From the NCBI RefSeq assembly GCF_037892545.1, contig NZ_JBBKBG010000017.1, positions 1 through 50,956 on the forward strand: a stretch of DNA of 50,956 bases. The letters are read 5' to 3'. The notes below the pieces were generated by a model. That model saw only the letters and a program-made list of their open reading frames with translations, was not told the DNA's origin and ran no database searches. Each line of letters begins with the position of its first letter. The stretch's first letter is position 1. The DNA is from Pseudogracilibacillus sp037892545 (GTDB lineage: Bacteria; Bacillota; Bacilli; Bacillales; Amphibacillaceae). Both the position numbers and the translations under genes were made by a program. Shown here in pieces: positions 8,736-16,846 of the stretch.

Positions 8736-11000
8736 ATGTGGGAAAATTGGAAAAAACGAGTAAGTAATATTTTCTTCCGTGAGGTTGAAGTAGAAGAATA
8801 TGTGGAGATAGAGGAAGAAACACCGAAACAAAACGGAACCAATCACTCCACACATAGAAGAAATGTAACGATGGATCAACATTTACAAGAAGATGTGAAA
8901 GTGATGTATCAATATCCGAAAAATAATCATACTTTTCCTTTTCCAGTCATTCCAGATGAAGGAGAAGAAAAGGGAGAACGAGCGAGTAGTAAAAGAACGC
9001 GAAAAACAGAAACAAATGGCACAAAACGTCCCACACATATGCGCACGCAACAACGAAAAAAGCGGAATATATCGGAAAGGACTTTACAAGAAGTTCCTGC
9101 ATATATGCGAAGGCGAACAGACCGTGTGCCACATAAGGAAGAACTGGTTCAACATAGTGAAAATGAAGTGGAACAGGTAGAAGAGGTAAACAAAATAGAT
9201 TTATCCAAACATACGCGTCATGAAGAGTTAGATCGTATATTCAATCGACGAACTGTCGAACAAGAACAGGAAAAAAAAAGCGCTGAACAGCCCGTTTTTC
9301 CAGTGAAAGAGACCATCGAACCACTGCAAGAAGAACGAGCAAAACAAATCACGGATGAACAAGATGAAATGCCAGCAGTGGAAACATCGTCTATGATGGA
9401 AGGTCGTACAATGGACAAAGAAGCGCCATCCGTGCTGGAAGAGGTAGAGGAAAAAGTAGAATACGAATTGCCTGTAGAAAAGGATCCGCCAATGATCGAG
9501 CCGATCCAACAAGAAACGATAGCAACGCCATCATTTGCACAACGAACAGAAGCAAATTCTATAGAGGCACATAAAACCGTAACCTCCTCTGTACAGAAAC
9601 CTTATAAGGCTGTTCCAGATTATTTATTAAATGACCCAATGGAAGAAGAAGAGAATGATGAGGATTGGGTGATTGAACAACAAATATTGTTAGAGCAAAC
9701 GTTAGAACATTTTAATATCGATGCAAAGGTCGTTCATATTACACAAGGACCTGCTGTGACACGATTTGAAATTCAACCAGCATTAGGGGTGAAAGTAAGC
9801 CGCATCCGAAATTTGGCGGATGATTTCAAATTAAATATGGCAGCGAAAGATATACGTATTGAAGCACCGATTCCAGGGAAAAATACAATTGGGATTGAAG
9901 TGCCAAACCGTATTCCAAAAATTGTTACTTTACAACAATTAATAGAAACGAAGCAGTTTAAAGAAAAAACGTCGCCATTATCTATCGCATTAGGGCTAAC
10001 AATTGATGGGGAACCGTTAATTACAGATGTCGGTAAAATGCCACATGGCCTTATTGCAGGTGCGACAGGATCAGGGAAAAGTGTTTGTATTAACACCATT
10101 TTATTAAGTTTATTGTATAAAGCGAACTATGAAGAAGTGAAATTTTTACTCATTGATCCAAAAATGGTGGAACTTGCTCCATATAACGGCATCCCACATC
10201 TCATTTCACCAGTTATTACAGATGTAAAAGCTGCGACGATGGCATTGAAATGGGCAGTGAAAGAAATGGATAGTCGTTATGAACGTTTCGTGGAAGCAGG
10301 GGTACGAAATATTACGAAATATAATGAAAAGATGATACAACAAGGAAAAGACGATGAGAAGATGCCATTTATTGTCATCGTCATTGACGAACTAGCAGAT
10401 TTAATGATGATGTCTCCTCAAGATGTTGAAGATGCGATTTGTCGTATTGCACAAAAAGCACGTGCATGTGGCATTCACTTGCTCATTGCAACACAAAGAC
10501 CTTCTGTAGACGTCATTACAGGACTAATTAAAGCGAATATCCCAACACGTATTGCATTTAGTGTTTCTTCGCAAGTAGATTCTCGTACGATGCTTGATTC
10601 AGTAGGGGCAGAGAAACTACTCGGAAAAGGGGATATGTTATTTGTTGAAAATGGGGCAAACAAAAGTGTAAGATTACAAGGACCGTTCGTTTCAGATGAG
10701 GAAGTAGATCGTGTTGCCACATACATGCGAACGATCGCAGAACCGAATTATTTATTTGAACAAGAACAGTTATTGCTTGATGTCGAAGAAGAGGAAGAAG
10801 ATGAATTATTGCATGAAGTTATTCATTTTGTCGTTTCTCAAAATCAAGCGAGTACATCTTTATTACAAAGAAGGTTTAGAATAGGATATAATCGTGCAGC
10901 TAGATTAATCGATACTTTAGAGATGAAAGGGATTGTTTCCGAACAAAACGGATCTAAACCGCGAGAAGTTTTAATTTCAACAGCACAATTAGAACAATAA
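8736..11000 (+). CDS. sftA: SftA (YtpS), soluble FtsK/SpoIIIE-type DNA translocase
   Basis: This 754-residue protein lacks membrane helices. It has a long, acidic, low-complexity N-terminal half (about residues 1-310), then the FtsK motor with Walker A GATGSGKS near residue 442, Walker B IVIVIDELADLMM near 550, and the ATQRPS motif. The C-terminal winged-helix gamma domain (LLQRRFRIGYNRAARLID) binds DNA. SftA moves trapped chromosome arms away from the closing division septum and is the soluble partner of SpoIIIE. B. subtilis SftA is about 950 residues, so the linker is shorter here. It leads a likely operon with the nicotinate phosphoribosyltransferase gene 21 bp downstream and murC. Confidence 0.92.
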   Translation: MWENWKKRVSNIFFREVEVEEYVEIEEETPKQNGTNHSTHRRNVTMDQHLQEDVKVMYQYPKNNHTFPFPVIPDEGEEKGERASSKRTRKTETNGTKRPTHMRTQQRKKRNISERTLQEVPAYMRRRTDRVPHKEELVQHSENEVEQVEEVNKIDLSKHTRHEELDRIFNRRTVEQEQEKKSAEQPVFPVKETIEPLQEERAKQITDEQDEMPAVETSSMMEGRTMDKEAPSVLEEVEEKVEYELPVEKDPPMIEPIQQETIATPSFAQRTEANSIEAHKTVTSSVQKPYKAVPDYLLNDPMEEEENDEDWVIEQQILLEQTLEHFNIDAKVVHITQGPAVTRFEIQPALGVKVSRIRNLADDFKLNMAAKDIRIEAPIPGKNTIGIEVPNRIPKIVTLQQLIETKQFKEKTSPLSIALGLTIDGEPLITDVGKMPHGLIAGATGSGKSVCINTILLSLLYKANYEEVKFLLIDPKMVELAPYNGIPHLISPVITDVKAATMALKWAVKEMDSRYERFVEAGVRNITKYNEKMIQQGKDDEKMPFIVIVIDELADLMMMSPQDVEDAICRIAQKARACGIHLLIATQRPSVDVITGLIKANIPTRIAFSVSSQVDSRTMLDSVGAEKLLGKGDMLFVENGANKSVRLQGPFVSDEEVDRVATYMRTIAEPNYLFEQEQLLLDVEEEEEDELLHEVIHFVVSQNQASTSLLQRRFRIGYNRAARLIDTLEMKGIVSEQNGSKPREVLISTAQLEQ

Positions 11001-11021
11001 AATATACGAGGAGTTCCTGTT

Positions 11022-12119
11022 ATGAAAGAAATAGAATTAAAACTAGAAGGAAAAATTGATCGATTAACGAATAAAACATTTAAATTTGATGAACGTATTC
11101 GAGAAGGTTGGTTTTCAGCTGTCTATTTTTTAAAAACGAGAGAAATCGTTGGAAAATATCATCCAGACAATATTGTAACGATGCAATTTTTTCAAAAAGA
11201 CCATGCCGTATTGTGTGGAACAGATGAAGTGATTGCTTTATTACATACTTTTGCGGACCATCCAGAACAATTAGAAATTAAATCGTTAAAGGACGGCGAT
11301 AAAATTTCTCCATTCGAATCAGTTTTAACGGTGACAGGTCCGTATCAATATTTCGGTTATTTAGAAGGTATCATCGATGGGATTTTATCCCGACGAACAT
11401 CTGTCGCAACGAATGTATATAATGTTGTAAAAGCGGCTGGAAATAAGCCGATTATTTTCATGGGGGACCGTGATGACCATTATACACAACAGGCGGGAGA
11501 TGGATATGCAGCATTTATCGGTGGGTCAACGGCACAAGCGACACATGCGATGAATGAATGGTGGGGCAAAAAAGGAATGGGGACGATGCCACATGCCCTT
11601 ATTCAGATGTTCCGCGGTGATATCGTTGCAGCAACAGAAGCATACAAAGAAACTTTCCCAGAGGATGAATTGATGGCACTCGTTGATTATAACAATGATG
11701 TGATTACAGATTCATTGAAAGTAGCGAGAGCATTTAAGGAAGAATTAAAAGCTGTTCGATTGGATACATCGAACACCTTAGTGGATAAATATTTTTTACG
11801 TAATCAACATGTATTAGGTACATTTGATCCGCGTGGAGTAAATCCTGAACTTGTTTTTGCATTACGAGAAGCTTTAGATCAAGAAGGCTTTCATTATGTG
11901 AAAATTGTTGTCAGTGGTGGATTTAATAAAGAAAGAATCCTTGATTTCGAAGCGAAACATGTACCTGTAGACATGTATGGTGTCGGAAGAAACTTATTGT
12001 CTGTTAATTATGGATTTACAGGGGATAATGTTTTATTAAATGGCACACATTCAGCAAAATATGGGCGTAAATACCGTCCGAACCCCAGATTAGAAGAAGT
12101 ACCATATTTAGGGGAATAA
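11022..12119 (+). CDS. Nicotinate phosphoribosyltransferase family enzyme
   Basis: A cytosolic protein of 365 residues with a type II phosphoribosyltransferase barrel. Recognisable parts are REGWFSAVYFLKTREI at the N-terminus, GDRDDHYTQQAGDGYAAF and GGSTAQATHAMNEWW in the middle, and VVSGGFNKERI with VDMYGVGRNL near the end. The family joins nicotinate (or a related pyridine acid) to PRPP, feeding NAD salvage. It is the short form, unlike the roughly 490-residue PncB of B. subtilis, so substrate preference should be treated as inferred. A GAGGAG site precedes the ATG. It sits between sftA and murC without terminators. At the ytpS locus of B. subtilis this gene is not present, to my knowledge. 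Confidence 0.85.
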   Translation: MKEIELKLEGKIDRLTNKTFKFDERIREGWFSAVYFLKTREIVGKYHPDNIVTMQFFQKDHAVLCGTDEVIALLHTFADHPEQLEIKSLKDGDKISPFESVLTVTGPYQYFGYLEGIIDGILSRRTSVATNVYNVVKAAGNKPIIFMGDRDDHYTQQAGDGYAAFIGGSTAQATHAMNEWWGKKGMGTMPHALIQMFRGDIVAATEAYKETFPEDELMALVDYNNDVITDSLKVARAFKEELKAVRLDTSNTLVDKYFLRNQHVLGTFDPRGVNPELVFALREALDQEGFHYVKIVVSGGFNKERILDFEAKHVPVDMYGVGRNLLSVNYGFTGDNVLLNGTHSAKYGRKYRPNPRLEEVPYLGE

Positions 12120-12147
12120 ATTTTATATCATAAGTTGGAGGTTAGTG

Positions 12148-13455
12148 ATGACTACTTATCACTTTATAGGAATAAAAGGAACTGGTATGAGTGCATTGGC
12201 GCAAATTTTACATGACTCTGGCCAAAAAGTGCAAGGTTCTGATATCAAAAAGTTTATTTTTACACAAGAAGGTTTGGAGCAAAAAGGGATTCGTATTATG
12301 CCTTTTGATGCCAATAATATAACGGAAGATGTAACAGTCATTGCTGGAAATGCGTTTTCAGAAGATCATATTGAAATTAAACGTGCGCATGAATTAGGTG
12401 TGCCATTCTTTAAGTATCATGAGTTTTTAGGAGAGTGGGCAGATAAATATACGAGTATTGCAGTGACAGGCTCCCACGGGAAAACGTCGACGACAGGCTT
12501 ATTATCCCATGTTTTATCTACGAGTTTACCGACATCCTATTTAATTGGAGATGGTACAGGGTTTGGAAATGAAAATAGTACGTATTTTTCATTTGAAGCA
12601 TGTGAATATAAACGTCATTTTTTACATTACAAACCAGATTATGCGATCATTACGAACATCGACTTTGATCACCCAGATTATTTCCGTAATTTGGATGATG
12701 TGTTTGATGCCTTTCAATCCCTTGCAAACCAAGTGAAAAAAGGTATTATTGCATGTGGAGAAGATGAAAAATTACATGAATTACAATCGAATGTACCGAT
12801 TATTTACTATGGTTTCAGTGCGGAGAATGATTTTCAAGCGAATAATATTAAAGTGGCGGAAAAAGGCACGACCTTTGACGTATATGTACGTAATACGTAC
12901 TTTGACACATTTACGATTCCACTTTACGGAAATCATCATATTTTAAATGCATTAGCCGTGATTGCATTTTGTCATTATGAAGGCATTGATCCGAAAATAA
13001 TGCATAATTTAAGTACTTTTAATGGTGTAAAGCGCCGTTTTTCAGAGAAGAAATTAGGGGAACAAATTATAATTGATGATTATGCACACCATCCAATTGA
13101 AATTGCGGTGACGATTGATTCGGCACGAAAAAAATATTCAGATAAAGAAGTGGTAGCTATTTTCCAACCACATACTTTTACACGCACGAAAACATTTTTA
13201 CAAGAGTTTGCGGACAGTTTAAATGAAGCGGATTGTGTGTATCTATGTGATATTTTTTCTTCCGCGCGTGAAGTGTCAGGAGATTTAACGATCGAGGATT
13301 TATTAGAAAAGATCCCTAATGGTACATTACTTACATTAGATAATGTGGATGTATTAGCAAAACATAAAGATGCGGCACTTGTTTTTATGGGAGCAGGGGA
13401 CATTCAAAAATTTCAAAAAGCGTATGAAAATAGTAAAAACGAACATGTAAAATAA
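12148..13455 (+). CDS. murC: UDP-N-acetylmuramate--L-alanine ligase
   Basis: This 435-residue Mur ligase starts MTTYHFIGIKGTGMSALA (UDP-binding domain), has the ATP loop VTGSHGKTSTTGLLSH near residue 110, and a third domain with IIDDYAHHPIEIAVTI and FQPHTFTRTKTF. It adds L-alanine to UDP-MurNAc, the first amino acid of the peptidoglycan stem. ATG 12148 follows TTGGAGGTTAG; the in-frame GTG at 12145 is too close to that site. It is the last gene of the sftA operon and is closed by an intrinsic terminator. With murJ and the PBP the window holds three steps of wall synthesis. Confidence 0.93.
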   Translation: MTTYHFIGIKGTGMSALAQILHDSGQKVQGSDIKKFIFTQEGLEQKGIRIMPFDANNITEDVTVIAGNAFSEDHIEIKRAHELGVPFFKYHEFLGEWADKYTSIAVTGSHGKTSTTGLLSHVLSTSLPTSYLIGDGTGFGNENSTYFSFEACEYKRHFLHYKPDYAIITNIDFDHPDYFRNLDDVFDAFQSLANQVKKGIIACGEDEKLHELQSNVPIIYYGFSAENDFQANNIKVAEKGTTFDVYVRNTYFDTFTIPLYGNHHILNALAVIAFCHYEGIDPKIMHNLSTFNGVKRRFSEKKLGEQIIIDDYAHHPIEIAVTIDSARKKYSDKEVVAIFQPHTFTRTKTFLQEFADSLNEADCVYLCDIFSSAREVSGDLTIEDLLEKIPNGTLLTLDNVDVLAKHKDAALVFMGAGDIQKFQKAYENSKNEHVK

Positions 13456-13457
13456 GC

Positions 13458-13512
13458 AAAAAAGTTGGAATCATCGTTTTATGGAGACGAAATTTGTATT
13501 CCAACTTTTTTT
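13458..13512 (+). terminator. Terminator after murC
   Basis: The arms AAAAAAGTTGGAAT/ATTCCAACTTTTTT are separated by about 26 bases and end in a seven-base T run on the plus strand. Confidence 0.88.
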
Positions 13513-13568
13513 ATGCACTAATTGATTGAAACTTTTAGTAAAAATGCGTTAGTATTAGTATATAGTAG

Positions 13569-13594
13569 GTTTCGAACGGTGTTGTAAGGGGTAG
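13569..13594 (+). promoter_or_regulatory. SigB-like promoter of ytxGH
   Basis: GTTTCG at 13569-13574 and GGGTAG at 13589-13594 are separated by 14 bp. They fit the general-stress consensus GTTT..-N12-14-GGGWA. In B. subtilis the ytxGHJ operon is driven by SigB and SigH. The match is one base short of ideal in each box. Confidence 0.6.
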
Positions 13595-13653
13595 TATAAA
13601 TGTGAAGACCTATACATAGTCGTTTGAAAAATAAATTAGAGGAGTTGACAACC

Positions 13654-14058
13654 ATGTATGCAGCAATAGCAATTGCAGTAATTATTGTAGCAGTGGCATT
13701 TGCCGTTTTAGTAGCTTATATTGCAAAAACATTAACAGCTACAAAGCGTACGTTAGATAATGTCGCAGATACAATTGAATCAATGGAGAAACAAGTAGAA
13801 GGTATTACGACGGAAACGACTTTATTATTACAAAAAACGAATGATTTAGCGGAAGATGTAAACTATAAAGTTGATCGATTAAACAGCGTATTTGATGGTG
13901 TTCATGAAGTTGGGGAAACATTCCACAATTTAACATTATCAATGAAAAAATTATCAAACACTGTAAATAAAGCAGCAGATGTTGATAGTGAGAAAGCAGA
14001 AGAAGCTGTTAAATGGACTTCGGCAATAGTAAATGTCTTTAAGAACCGTAAAAATTAA
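13654..14058 (+). CDS. ytxG: YtxG, DUF948 membrane-anchored stress protein
   Basis: A protein of 134 residues with one N-terminal membrane helix (about residues 3-26, AAIAIAVIIVAVAFAVLVAYIA). A long heptad-like helix follows, with TLDNVADTIESMEKQVEGI and DLAEDVNYKVDRLNSVFDGV, as in the DUF948 family. It is probably a coiled-coil tether at the inner face or surface of the membrane. In B. subtilis the gene belongs to the general stress regulon, consistent with the SigB-like promoter upstream. The ATG follows AGAGGAG. YtxH begins 13 bp after its stop, giving a two-gene operon. The third gene ytxJ is missing. Confidence 0.83.
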   Translation: MYAAIAIAVIIVAVAFAVLVAYIAKTLTATKRTLDNVADTIESMEKQVEGITTETTLLLQKTNDLAEDVNYKVDRLNSVFDGVHEVGETFHNLTLSMKKLSNTVNKAADVDSEKAEEAVKWTSAIVNVFKNRKN

Positions 14059-14071
14059 GGAGGAATATTTC

Positions 14072-14959
14072 GTGAGCGAGAACAATAGTGGTAGTTTTTT
14101 TCTAGGAGCATTTCTTGGTGGAGTAGTTGGAGCTGCAGTAGCATTAGCATTTGCACCGAAAACTGGTAGAGAGTTACGTGAAGATCTTAGTACTGGTACA
14201 AAACAAGCGTTCGATAAAGTGGACGAGTGGAAAGATGTAGCGGTAGAGAAAGGAACGGAATATGGTATGGTTGCGAAAGAAAAAGGTATTGAATTAAAAG
14301 AAAAAACTGCTGATGTAACGAAAAAAACGGTAGATTCTACGACAAGCTTTACGAAAGACGTTGCAGGAAAATCAAAAAATATCGCAAAAGATGTAACAGA
14401 AAAGGCAAAAGAAATTGGTGGCAAAGCAAAGGATAAAGCAGAAGATGTGAAAGATGCAGCCGAAGATAAATTTGATGAAGCAAAAGGCAAAATAAAACGC
14501 GCGAAAAAAGATGTTGAAGAAAAAGCAGAAGATGTGAAAGATGCAGCTGAAGATAAATTTAAAGAAGCAAAAGGCAAAGTAAAACGCGCGAAAAAAGATG
14601 CTGAAGAAAGAGCAGAAGATGTGAAAGATGCAGCTGAAGATAAATTTAAAGAAGCAAAAGGCAAAATAAAACGCGCGAAGAAAGATGCTGAAGACAGAGC
14701 AGAAGATGTAAAAAATGCAGCTGAAGATAAATTTGAAGAAGCAAAAGGCAAAGTAAAACGCGCAAAGAAAGATGCTGAAGACAGAGCAGAAGATGTAAAA
14801 GAAAAGGCTGAAAAAAAAGCAGAAGAAATTAAAGCGGAAGCAGAGAAGAAAGCTGCTAAGGCGAAAAAAGAAGTGAAAGAAAAGAAAAACGAAGTACTCG
14901 ATAAAGCAGAAGAAAAGATTGAAGATTTAGAAGAAAAGATTGAAGATTTAAAAGACTAA
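14072..14959 (+). CDS. ytxH: YtxH-like protein with expanded charged helical repeats
   Basis: This 295-residue protein starts at GTG 14072 after AAGGAGG. Its N-terminus, MSENNSGSFFLGAFLGGVVGAA, is the glycine-rich membrane segment of the YtxH family, followed by LAFAPKTGRELREDL. The remainder is a highly charged Lys/Glu/Ala/Asp helix with four 29-residue tandem units (about residues 123-238) and a C-terminal IEDLEEKIEDLKD coiled coil. B. subtilis YtxH is about 150 residues, so the repeat part doubles the protein. The composition resembles LEA/apolipoprotein-like amphipathic helices linked to desiccation or membrane stress. That role is an inference. It is co-transcribed with ytxG. Confidence 0.83.
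   Translation: MSENNSGSFFLGAFLGGVVGAAVALAFAPKTGRELREDLSTGTKQAFDKVDEWKDVAVEKGTEYGMVAKEKGIELKEKTADVTKKTVDSTTSFTKDVAGKSKNIAKDVTEKAKEIGGKAKDKAEDVKDAAEDKFDEAKGKIKRAKKDVEEKAEDVKDAAEDKFKEAKGKVKRAKKDAEERAEDVKDAAEDKFKEAKGKIKRAKKDAEDRAEDVKNAAEDKFEEAKGKVKRAKKDAEDRAEDVKEKAEKKAEEIKAEAEKKAAKAKKEVKEKKNEVLDKAEEKIEDLEEKIEDLKD
14438..14785 (+). repeat. Four in-frame 87-bp tandem repeats inside ytxH
   Basis: Units begin at 14438, 14525, 14612 and 14699, each exactly 87 bp (29 codons), and start with GCAGAAGATGT. A truncated fifth start appears at 14786. Units differ by a few substitutions (for example EEK/EER/EDR endings), so copy number probably varies between strains. Confidence 0.92.
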
Positions 14960-14995
14960 TCGAAAAGAAGAAGCTTGCAACATAGTATGGATATG

Positions 14996-15039
14996 CACCC
15001 CATTCGTGAGACCAAAATATAGCGAAGGGGGTGTTTTTT
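14996..15039 (+). terminator. Terminator after ytxH
   Basis: CACCCC-A-TTCG pairs with CGAA-G-GGGGTG and a run of six T follows. A second 7-bp hairpin, TATGCCA/TGGCATA (about 15069-15099), lies between this terminator and the 21-bp repeat array. Confidence 0.85.
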
Positions 15040-15117
15040 GTTTTTTGTGCACTTGAAAACCCTCTAGCTATGCCAGTGGGGTCCTTTTTAGCGTGGCATA
15101 AAAAATACGACAAAAAA

Positions 15118-15453
15118 GTTGCAAGAATATCGGGTAAAGTTGCAAGAATATCAGTCAAAGTTGCAAGAATGCAGGTCGAAGTTGCAAGAATACAGGCCGA
15201 AGTTGCAAGAATCCCAGGCAAAGTTGCAAGAATATCGGTCGAAGTTGCAAGAATACGAGGCAAAGTTGCAAGAATATCGGTCGAAGTTGCAAGAATCCCA
15301 GTCGAAGTTGCAAGAATCCTAGGCAAAGTTGCAAGAATATCGGTCGAAGTTGCAAGAATCCCGTGCAAAGTTGCAAGAATCCCAGTCGAAGTTGCAAGAA
15401 TCCCAGTCAAAGTTGCAAGATTCCAACCCAAAGTTGCAAGAATCCTGAGCAAA
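15118..15453. repeat. Intergenic 21-bp minisatellite array 1 (16 units)
   Basis: Sixteen head-to-tail units of exactly 21 bp start at 15118, 15139, 15160 and so on to 15433. Each has GTTGCAAGA followed by AT (unit 15 has TT) and then ten variable bases that end in AAA or GAA. The ten-base part changes between units (for example ATCGGTCGAA, CCCAGGCAAA, GCAGGTCGAA) while the core does not. The array lies between the ytxH terminator and the aroA promoter. Every frame on both strands gives seven-residue repeats. The plus frame reading KLQE is closed by TAG in unit 10, and no ribosome site precedes any frame, so I treat it as non-coding. Confidence 0.95.
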
Positions 15454-15519
15454 GTCATCATTGATTCCGTTTCCATACAGTCTATTATTTTTATTATAGT
15501 ATTTTTTGAATGCAAATAT

Positions 15520-15548
15520 GTGACAAACTACACAAATTTCGTTATAAT
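15520..15548 (+). promoter_or_regulatory. SigA promoter of the DAHP synthase gene
   Basis: GTGACA (15520-15525) and TATAAT (15543-15548) are 17 bp apart, about 40 bp before the start codon. Confidence 0.75.
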
Positions 15549-15589
15549 TGTCGTAATTGTTAATAAATTCAAAGGAGTGGCATTTTTAA

Positions 15590-16669
15590 ATGAGTAACGG
15601 AAAGATGGAAACATTACGAGCACAGCTAGATGAATTGAATCTAGATTTACTAGATTTGATTAATAAACGTGCAGAAATTGTACGACAAATCGGGGAAATT
15701 AAAGGGAAACAGAGTACACGACGTTTTGACCCCGTACGTGAGAGGGACATGTTAAATCATATCATTCAACATAATGATGGTCCTTTTAAAAATGCGACTG
15801 TTGAACATATTTTCAAAGAAATTTTCAAAGCAGGGCTAGAAATTCAAGAAGACGATCAACAAAAAGCATTACTCGTATCACGTAAACGTAAAGCGGAAGA
15901 TACGATTATTGATATTAACGGAGAGCAATATGGAGACGGACATACTCGTTTCGTATTCGGTCCGTGTGCGGTAGAAAGCTATGAACAAGTAGCAGCCGTA
16001 GCAAAATCTGTGAAAGAAAAAGGATTAAAATTACTACGTGGTGGGGCATACAAACCTCGTACGTCTCCTTATGATTTCCAAGGATTAGGGTTAGAAGGAT
16101 TAAAAATTTTAAAACGTGTTGCAGATGAATACGATCTAGCAGTCGTTAGTGAAATCGTTACACCAGGAGATCTAGAGGAAGCTGAGAGCTATATTGACGT
16201 TATCCAAATTGGTGCACGAAACATGCAGAATTTCGAACTTTTAAAGAAAGCAGGAGAAATGAACAAGCCTGTTATTTTAAAACGAGGATTATCTGCAACA
16301 ATTGCTGAATTTATTAATGCTGCTGAATACATTATTTCACGTGGGAATAGTAATATTATTTTATGTGAACGTGGAATTCGAACTTATGAAACGGCTACAA
16401 GAAATACGTTAGATATTTCTGCGGTACCAATATTAAAACAAGAAACGCATTTACCAGTCATGGTCGACGTGACACATTCTACAGGTCGTCGTGATTTATT
16501 ACTGCCGACAGCGAAAGCTGCTATTGCGATTGGAGCAGACGCAGTGATGGCAGAAGTTCACCCTGACCCGGCTGTTGCGTTATCTGATGCACAACAACAA
16601 ATGGATATTCCGACATTTGATACATTTTTCGAAGAAGTAAGTACGTTCAGTAAAGGAATTAATCGATAA
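15590..16669 (+). CDS. aroA: Bifunctional chorismate mutase / DAHP synthase
   Basis: This 359-residue protein joins a type II (AroQ) chorismate mutase domain (about residues 1-85: LDELNLDLLDLINKRAEIVRQIGEIKG) to a DAHP synthase barrel. The barrel shows FGPCAVESYEQV, LLRGGAYKPRTSPYDFQGLG, DVIQIGARNMQNFELL and VDVTHSTGRRDLLLP. It makes DAHP from PEP and erythrose 4-phosphate, the first step of the shikimate pathway, and the mutase domain senses chorismate/prephenate. B. subtilis calls this gene aroA; other systems use aroG/aroF. ATG follows AAAGGAGTGG. Its own SigA promoter and a terminator make it a single-gene unit, placed directly before ccpA as in Bacillus. Confidence 0.93.
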   Translation: MSNGKMETLRAQLDELNLDLLDLINKRAEIVRQIGEIKGKQSTRRFDPVRERDMLNHIIQHNDGPFKNATVEHIFKEIFKAGLEIQEDDQQKALLVSRKRKAEDTIIDINGEQYGDGHTRFVFGPCAVESYEQVAAVAKSVKEKGLKLLRGGAYKPRTSPYDFQGLGLEGLKILKRVADEYDLAVVSEIVTPGDLEEAESYIDVIQIGARNMQNFELLKKAGEMNKPVILKRGLSATIAEFINAAEYIISRGNSNIILCERGIRTYETATRNTLDISAVPILKQETHLPVMVDVTHSTGRRDLLLPTAKAAIAIGADAVMAEVHPDPAVALSDAQQQMDIPTFDTFFEEVSTFSKGINR

Positions 16670-16673
16670 GAAG

Positions 16674-16705
16674 AAAACGATGGTGCGAAAAGTGCCATCG
16701 TTTTT
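16674..16705 (+). terminator. Terminator after the DAHP synthase gene
   Basis: The arms AAAACGATGG/CCATCGTTTT have an 11-base loop and are followed by T-rich sequence. Confidence 0.87.
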
Positions 16706-16745
16706 CCCTTTTTTACGCTAATTTTATTCTTTTTGTGAAAATTTA

Positions 16746-16759
16746 TGAAAACATTTGCA
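16746..16759 (+). promoter_or_regulatory. Weak cre-like site before ccpA
   Basis: TGAAAACATTTGCA differs at two positions from the catabolite-responsive consensus TGWAANCGNTNWCA. It could allow autoregulation of ccpA. This is a suggestion only. Confidence 0.25.
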
Positions 16760-16846
16760 AAATCCTTACATATTTTTTGTGTTTTTTTGTTAGCTAGTTT
16801 ATTATTACAAGTAGAAGGAACAATTTTGTTTGGAGGTGGCGACACA

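Noticed and set aside
13954..14751. Minus-strand ORF of 265 codons over ytxH
   Set aside because: It is the antisense shadow of the repeats (reading Ser/Phe/Ala-rich units) and lacks a ribosome site.
15118..15453. CRISPR array
   Set aside because: The repeat is about 11 bp and the variable part 10 bp, far below CRISPR sizes, and no cas gene is in the window.
14856..15515. Long minus-strand ORF with ILATSTG-type repeats over array 1
   Set aside because: It is open because the 21-bp period is a multiple of three. It starts at TTG with no ribosome site, and it overlaps ytxH and its terminator.
15031..15597. Plus-strand ORF of VARI-type seven-residue repeats (188 codons)
   Set aside because: It has no ribosome site, its start falls in the T run of the ytxH terminator, and the same frame is broken by TGA in array 2. 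The end runs over the aroA promoter.
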